A DNA stretch of 18,322 nt from Deltaproteobacteria bacterium (GTDB taxonomy: Bacteria; Desulfobacterota; Desulfobaccia; Desulfobaccales; 0-14-0-80-60-11): the NCBI GenBank assembly GCA_023381945.1, contig JAMCQY010000426.1:1-18322 (forward strand), read 5' to 3'. The notes beneath the pieces were generated by a model, which ran no database searches, was not told the DNA's origin, and saw only the letters and a list, made by a program, of their open reading frames with translations. Shown one piece after another: positions 14,843 to 18,322 of the stretch (positions within the stretch are counted from its first letter, which is position 1; each line of letters opens with the position of its first letter). A program made the translations under genes and the position numbers.

Positions 14843-15349
14843 CTATCCCCCCAGGGAGATGGCTAAAGCCGTAGTCAGCTTTACCACGTCCTGGTTGGTT
14901 TTGCGCAGATGCCGGGAAAGTAGTTGGGCCAGCCGCAGGAGGAGTTTTGTCCCCATGGCGGGATTTTGCTGAATCAGCCCCTGGAAATCCTGTTGGGAGA
15001 GTTCCAGAAGACCGCAGTCGGTTGAGGCGGTCACCGTGGCCGACCGCGGATCATTCTCCAGCAGGCTCATTTCTCCGAAATAGACGCCGTCTTCAGCCTT
15101 GAGCCGGATCATGACCCGCTCTTTGGGGGTGTCTTCGTCCAATACCAGGGTGAGTTGTTTGGTGATCTCCACTTCCCCCGTCACCATGATATACATTGAA
15201 TCCCCCGGGTCGCCTTCCTGGATAATAACGCTGCCGGCAGGGAATTCCCGCGGGTAGGTGCGGCTCAGAACCTGCTCGATCTCCCGGTCTTCCAGGTCCT
15301 GGAAGAGGAAGATTTTTCGGAAGAATGCGGCTTCCCTAACGATGTCCAT
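14843..15349 (-). CDS. Cyclic nucleotide-binding domain protein
   Basis: The protein (168 residues from the ATG at 15349) is essentially one cyclic nucleotide-binding (CAP_ED) domain: FFRKIFLFQDLEDREIEQVL, PAGSVIIQEGDPGDSMYIMVTGEVEI, then the phosphate-binding cassette FGEMSLLENDPRSATVTA, whose acidic and arginine residues normally contact cAMP or cGMP. No DNA-binding domain follows; the C-terminus is a helix (MGTKLLLRLAQLLSRHL) and a short tail. A GTG one codon earlier is possible, but the ATG is better spaced from GGAG. The ATG shares one base with the TGA of the K+ channel gene (TGATG), so the two are tightly coupled. I infer that it is a separate regulatory subunit of that channel; a free-standing sensor is the alternative. 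Confidence 0.9.
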   Translation of the reverse strand: MDIVREAAFFRKIFLFQDLEDREIEQVLSRTYPREFPAGSVIIQEGDPGDSMYIMVTGEVEITKQLTLVLDEDTPKERVMIRLKAEDGVYFGEMSLLENDPRSATVTASTDCGLLELSQQDFQGLIQQNPAMGTKLLLRLAQLLSRHLRKTNQDVVKLTTALAISLGG

Positions 15350-16518
15350 CACAGCTCCGGCCTCTGGGGCGCGATAACCACGGCAAATTGCCGGGGACCC
15401 AGAATGGTGTTGCCGGGAGGATTGATCTGGTAGTCAACTTTGGTGCGGCCCAGGAGATGGGTCATCTTGGTCTCGGCGAATTTGCGCCGGATGAAATCAT
15501 TAATAGCCGAGGGCTCCTCGCCCAGTAAGTCTCCCAGGCTCAGGGCCCGGGCCTCGGTGTAGATCGCGATGAGGATGCTTTGATGCTGCTCCCGCAGATA
15601 GGCCGCAAACTCCGATAAGGACCGGCCATGAAAACCGCCGGGGATTTCCACGTCCCAAAGGTTTTGGCCCTCTGCCACCAGGAGGGTGGTCAGGACGCGA
15701 TAGATGCCGGGAGAGGCGATGGCCCCGGCCAGCAGGGAACTGTCATATTGCCCGCGGATGAGCACGTCCTCGGCCCCGGCGCGCTCCAGGTGGGGGCGGT
15801 TTTCCGAATGAAGCAACTCCGCCAGGATGCGAATCTTGGGATTTACCGCCTTGAGGGTAAGCGCCGTAAAGAGGGTGCGCTGATCCACCTCGGTGGCGGT
15901 TTCTCCCGCTTGCCGCTCAGCCAGGATGATGGCCCTGACGGCCTGCCGGACATTGGCCTTGAATAGAACTTCTTCCCGGGAATATTCCCCTCGCAGAAAG
16001 ATGGGCGGCTTGGTGAGATAGCGGTCCAGCAGCGCCTCCATCTGTTCCGGCGGCTGCTTGTTGACCAGGACGACGGGGATGTCAGGGGAAAGCCGCTTGA
16101 GGAGCTGGTCCAGCAGGGTTTCTGCTTCTTCACTCCACCCGAGGATTAAAATGTGTTGGCTGACTTTAACCGGTTCCAAACCCCGCTCCCGGCGAAACTT
16201 GCGTTCGATAAAGACGGAAGCCACGGTGGCGGTGACCAGGGAGAGGCTAATTACCCCGCCCAAAATGACGAAAAACCCCGCCACCCTTCCTATGAAGGTA
16301 ACCGGGACCACGTCCCCGTAGCCCACGGTGGTCAGGGTGACCAAGGCCCACCAGGCGCCCCGGCCGAAGCGCTCCAGCCAGGTGGCTCCCTCACCGGGCT
16401 CGACCAAGGCAAAGACCCCGGCCCCCAGAAAAATCAGGACAACGACCGCCAGGATCAGGGCAAAAACCCTTTCCCGGTGCAGGGTTTTAATTAACGAAGT
16501 GACATATTCTTTGACCAC
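15349..16518 (-). CDS. Two-TM K+ channel with RCK (TrkA-N) domain
   Basis: This 389-residue protein has the layout of a prokaryotic potassium channel. TM1 lies at about 18-39 (RVFALILAVVVLIFLGAGVFAL). The pore helix and selectivity filter WWALVTLTTVGYGD follow, with TVGYGD at 64-69, then TM2 at about 78-104 (RVAGFFVILGGVISLSLVTATVASVF). A TrkA-N/RCK-like domain starts at QHILILGWSEEAETLLDQLL (121-140). Its nucleotide-binding glycine motif is altered (GWSEEAE rather than GxGxxG), as in some channel relatives. The C-terminal part (from about 270) resembles the second lobe of castor/pollux-type or double-RCK proteins. The start is a GTG without a good ribosome binding site; the frame stays open for about 20 codons upstream, so the N-terminus is uncertain. 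It is coupled to the cyclic-nucleotide-binding gene downstream. Confidence 0.92.
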   Translation of the reverse strand: MVKEYVTSLIKTLHRERVFALILAVVVLIFLGAGVFALVEPGEGATWLERFGRGAWWALVTLTTVGYGDVVPVTFIGRVAGFFVILGGVISLSLVTATVASVFIERKFRRERGLEPVKVSQHILILGWSEEAETLLDQLLKRLSPDIPVVLVNKQPPEQMEALLDRYLTKPPIFLRGEYSREEVLFKANVRQAVRAIILAERQAGETATEVDQRTLFTALTLKAVNPKIRILAELLHSENRPHLERAGAEDVLIRGQYDSSLLAGAIASPGIYRVLTTLLVAEGQNLWDVEIPGGFHGRSLSEFAAYLREQHQSILIAIYTEARALSLGDLLGEEPSAINDFIRRKFAETKMTHLLGRTKVDYQINPPGNTILGPRQFAVVIAPQRPEL

Positions 16519-16641
16519 GGCCCCCTGAGGCTGGTCGGCCAGCCGCTGCTCCTCGATCTTCCAAGTTGGAATAATACATTAAAAAGCGGGATAAGTGAAG
16601 AGAATAAAAGGACATACGGCTGACCACAGATTATTGGGAGT

Positions 16642-17052
16642 TCAGCCCTGCCGATGGCAATCTTTGCAGTCAATGGGCCCGGCCCGGCGCCCTTGCTGCC
16701 GCAGTTTCAAGTGGCAGTCCTTGCATTGCAGGTGCAGGGCGCTTTTAAGGTCAGGTTGTCCTCCTTTGGGGAAAAAACTGTGGCATTCGGGGCAGCGCTT
16801 CACCGGTTGGCCCTGTCTCCAGACGTTGCGCCGGGCCTGATAGACATGATGGCACTTGGCGCAGGGAATTCCCGCTTCTTTGTGAAGGCGGTGGCTGAAG
16901 CTCACTAACGGCTTTTTCCGGGCCCTTTGGGTGGGCATCCGCAGCCAGCTGGTGGGGGCAGGCTCAGTAACCGGACCGCTGACCGCCCCCAGGATTCCCA
17001 GCATCGCCAGGGCGATACCTGCCAGCCGGATCCAGGAGCGCCCGCAGCTCAA
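16642..17052 (-). CDS. Tetraheme class III-type cytochrome c
   Basis: This is a 136-residue exported multiheme cytochrome. Four CXXCH heme sites are at 64-68 (CAKCH), 87-91 (CPECH), 110-114 (CKDCH) and 129-133 (CKDCH). Likely distal ligands include H54 and H57 in FSHRLH, H69 and H107. The FSHxxH...CxxCHH pattern is that of class III cytochromes c, periplasmic electron carriers for hydrogenases and other redox partners. The N-terminus (SWIRLAGIALAMLGILGAVSG) is a signal peptide or anchor. The start is a TTG seven bases after the queD stop; an ATG at residue 17 would lose much of the signal. Gene order suggests cotranscription with queD, though there is no obvious shared function. Confidence 0.88.
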   Translation of the reverse strand: MSCGRSWIRLAGIALAMLGILGAVSGPVTEPAPTSWLRMPTQRARKKPLVSFSHRLHKEAGIPCAKCHHVYQARRNVWRQGQPVKRCPECHSFFPKGGQPDLKSALHLQCKDCHLKLRQQGRRAGPIDCKDCHRQG

Positions 17053-17059
17053 GGCCCCG

Positions 17060-17431
17060 TCAATCCCGGTAGTAGGAGGCGCAGGAGGTGTCCGATTCCC
17101 AGACGTTGACCCTGGAGACCCGTATGCCGTCGCGGTTTAAATCGGCGGATAGTCGTTCAAACAGGAAGCGGGCCAGATTTTCCGAGGAAGGATTCTGGTC
17201 CCGGAAGGCCTCCAGTTCATTCAGATATTTATGATCGATCTCCTCCAGCAGAGCCTTGGTCCGGGCCTTGATCACCCCGAAATCTACCAGCAAGCCGGCT
17301 TCGTCAAGCTGCTCTCCCGTCAGAAAGACCTCCACCTTCCAGTTATGGCCGTGCAGGGCCTCACATTTGCCGTAGAAATTTTCCAGGCGGTGCGCCGCGG
17401 CAAATTGGGTAATGATCTTTAATTCATACAT
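17060..17431 (-). CDS. queD: QueD, 6-carboxytetrahydropterin synthase
   Basis: QueD converts dihydroneopterin triphosphate to 6-carboxy-5,6,7,8-tetrahydropterin in the pathway to the deazaguanine precursor of queuosine. The product has 123 residues, typical length. The zinc ligands H14 (FAAAHRLENFYGKC) and H27/H29 (HGHNW) and the catalytic C23 are in place. The VDFGVIKARTKALLEEIDHKYLN block (49-71), PSSENLARFLFERL and the final VNVWESDTSCASYY also match. A purine-rich AAGGAAAG lies upstream of the ATG at a long spacing. It follows the coiled-coil gene and precedes the cytochrome gene. It is not next to the QatC-like gene, and no queE or ordinary queC is visible here. Confidence 0.95.
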   Translation of the reverse strand: MYELKIITQFAAAHRLENFYGKCEALHGHNWKVEVFLTGEQLDEAGLLVDFGVIKARTKALLEEIDHKYLNELEAFRDQNPSSENLARFLFERLSADLNRDGIRVSRVNVWESDTSCASYYRD

Positions 17432-17457
17432 CTTGCCAGGCTTTCCTTTTTCATTTC

Positions 17458-17482
17458 CTAACCCCTGACCCCTAACCCCTGC
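17458..17482 (-). repeat. G-rich heptamer array at the coiled-coil gene stop
   Basis: On the minus strand the sequence runs GCAGGGG, TTAGGGG, TCAGGGG, TTAG. The TAG stop of the coiled-coil gene lies inside the array, so its last residues (SRG) are encoded by repeat sequence. The array ends 26 bases before the queD start. Three GGGG runs at seven-base spacing could form a G-quadruplex in DNA or RNA. Confidence 0.65.
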
Positions 17483-17681
17483 TTTTCAGAGTGCGCAGCC
17501 GGGTCTCCATCCGGCTGAGGAAATTTCTCAGATCGGCTTGCAGGGCCGACAATTCCTTGTGCCGCTTGGCGTCGATGGCTTTCAACTCCTGCAGCCAAAA
17601 CTCCAGGAGGGCCAGTTCCCGCTGGCGCAGTTCCTCTTCCACTTTCTGTTTCAATTGCCTGATGAGCGCGGCTTCGTCCAT
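17472..17681 (-). CDS. Short coiled-coil protein
   Basis: This 69-residue protein is almost wholly charged and helical: MDEAALIRQLKQKVEEELRQRE through LSRMETRLRTLKSRG, with heptad-like spacing of leucines, so a coiled coil is likely. It contains no membrane segment or known catalytic motif. A strong AGGAGG...GGGGAG purine run precedes the ATG. It is followed by queD 40 bases downstream, so the two probably share a transcript. The function is unknown; it could be a small scaffold or adaptor protein. The C-terminal three residues come from the repeat that overlaps the stop. Confidence 0.8.
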   Translation of the reverse strand: MDEAALIRQLKQKVEEELRQRELALLEFWLQELKAIDAKRHKELSALQADLRNFLSRMETRLRTLKSRG

Positions 17682-17736
17682 AACTCCCCCCTCCTATTGC
17701 TACTCTAAAAGGCCGTATCTGTCAATCGCGCAAACG

Positions 17737-17791
17737 CAGGGGCGGCTCCCCAGCCGCCCCTGCTCGAAACTTGAAACTTGAAACTGGAAAC
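17737..17791 (-). terminator. Heptamer array and hairpin after the HAD gene
   Basis: On the minus strand the HAD TGA stop continues into GTTTCC, AGTTTCA, AGTTTCA, AGTTTCG (plus 17765-17791), then a perfect 11-bp inverted repeat CAGGGGCGGCT-CCCC-AGCCGCCCCTG (17737-17762). The hairpin has no T run on this strand. The combination of heptamers plus a GC-rich palindrome probably marks the transcript end. Confidence 0.65.
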
Positions 17792-18322
17792 TCAGAAATA
17801 CCGGATCGGCCAGCGGCGTCGCCGGGCCTGGAGCTTCAGGCGCCAGGACGGATTCACCGCCACCGGATGCCCGATGCTGCGGAACAGATACAGGTCCTGA
17901 ATATGGTCGCCGTAGGCGTAGGAGCGGGCCAGATCAAATCCCTGGGCCAGGGCCAGATCCAGCAGCAACCGCAGCTTGTTTTGCCCTCGAGGCAGCATGC
18001 CCTTAATCTTACCGGTGAACCGGCCCTCGTCCCGGCCCACCTCAGTGGCGATGAGCCATTCAGCCGCCAGGTCCTCTTTCAAGGGAAGCAGCAGGAAGGT
18101 TAGGGAGCCGGTGAGGAGAACGACCGCATGTCCGCGATCCTGGTGCTCCAGCACGCAGTTGACCCCCTTGCGGCTGACCCGGGGCGCGATCTCTTCTTGA
18201 TAGCAGCGCCGGGCCAAGCCCGTGACTTCGGCCACCGGCAGCTCTTCCAGATAGCTCTTGTCTTCGAACCGCATTTGAGGATTGAGGGCCAGGCTACCCA
18301 GATAGGCCAAAGCCTGAGTAAC
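17792..18322 (-). CDS. HAD-IB family phosphatase-like protein (partial)
   Basis: The 3' part of a haloacid dehalogenase-superfamily protein, subfamily IB (SerB-like), is in view; the 5' end lies beyond the window edge, with the frame open to base 18322. Visible are HAD motif II (VVLLTGSLTFLLLPL), the VGRDEGRFTGKIKGML block, K136-type lysine region (RGQNKLRLL) and motif IV-like SYAYGDHIQDLYLFRSIGHPVAVNPS. The DxDGT nucleophile motif must be in the missing part. In typical members motif IV reads GDSxxDLPML; here it is GDHIQDLYLF, keeping both acidic residues. The C-terminal tail (LKLQARRRRWPIRYF) is like that of HAD-IB phosphatases acting on small phosphorylated molecules or lipids. The substrate is unknown. 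Confidence 0.88.
   Translation of the reverse strand, partial: VTQALAYLGSLALNPQMRFEDKSYLEELPVAEVTGLARRCYQEEIAPRVSRKGVNCVLEHQDRGHAVVLLTGSLTFLLLPLKEDLAAEWLIATEVGRDEGRFTGKIKGMLPRGQNKLRLLLDLALAQGFDLARSYAYGDHIQDLYLFRSIGHPVAVNPSWRLKLQARRRRWPIRYF

Noticed and set aside
16491..16673. 60-residue minus-strand frame upstream of the channel
   Set aside because: It overlaps the channel start in another frame and lacks a start signal.
17697..17725. Promoter for the coiled-coil gene (TTGACA on the minus strand)
   Set aside because: The -35 is perfect, but the best -10 (TAGCAA) is poor and would put the transcript start inside the ribosome binding site.

Overview
The window is about 18.3 kb of GC-rich bacterial chromosome. 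The gene content (a CXXCH-rich class III-type cytochrome, a YedF-type TusA/DsrE protein, lepA next to hemW, an M32 carboxypeptidase) and the many short palindromic repeats suggest a member of Desulfobacterota (former Deltaproteobacteria), possibly a sulfate reducer or syntroph. That placement is inference; no rRNA or other marker is present. I see no tRNA, rRNA or CRISPR array.

Layout. 1-1675: an apparently intact DDE transposase and a gene-free flank. 1676-5004: hemW and lepA on the minus strand; hemW carries several palindromic repeats translated in frame. 5005-5592: a repeat-bearing spacer, then a small plus-strand gene of unknown function with a good sigma70-type promoter. 5593-9664: minus-strand genes for an exported protein, a metallo-beta-lactamase-fold lipoprotein overlapping a cupin gene, a DUF4389-type membrane protein and an M32 metallocarboxypeptidase. 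9833-14109: a plus-strand accessory block with a B12-binding-type radical SAM protein, a QatB-like protein, an AT-rich gap, a 66-residue protein, a structured spacer and a QatC-like (QueC-related) PP-loop protein. 14194-18322: minus-strand genes for YedF, a cyclic-nucleotide-binding protein coupled to a two-TM K+ channel/RCK protein, a tetraheme cytochrome, QueD, a short coiled-coil protein and a HAD-IB phosphatase-like protein cut by the window edge.

Two things stand out. First, the 11.3-14.1 kb block looks like a partial or variant Qat anti-phage module: QatB-like and QatC-like proteins are present, but no QatA (KAP-type NTPase) or QatD (TatD-like nuclease) lies in the window. In their neighbourhood are a radical SAM gene, a 66-residue gene and a possible folded RNA. 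Second, seven of the gene 3' ends carry degenerate arrays of 7-bp repeats that start at, or within a few bases of, the stop codon. The heptamer differs between sites but the period is always seven. At both convergent gene junctions the two arrays are complementary and could form a bidirectional terminator-like hairpin. Other stops are followed closely by a perfect or near-perfect inverted repeat instead.

A further dispersed repeat (core GCAGGCYTCCRGCCTG) has six recognisable copies, three of them inside hemW, resembling in behaviour the Rickettsia palindromic elements that insert in frame into genes.
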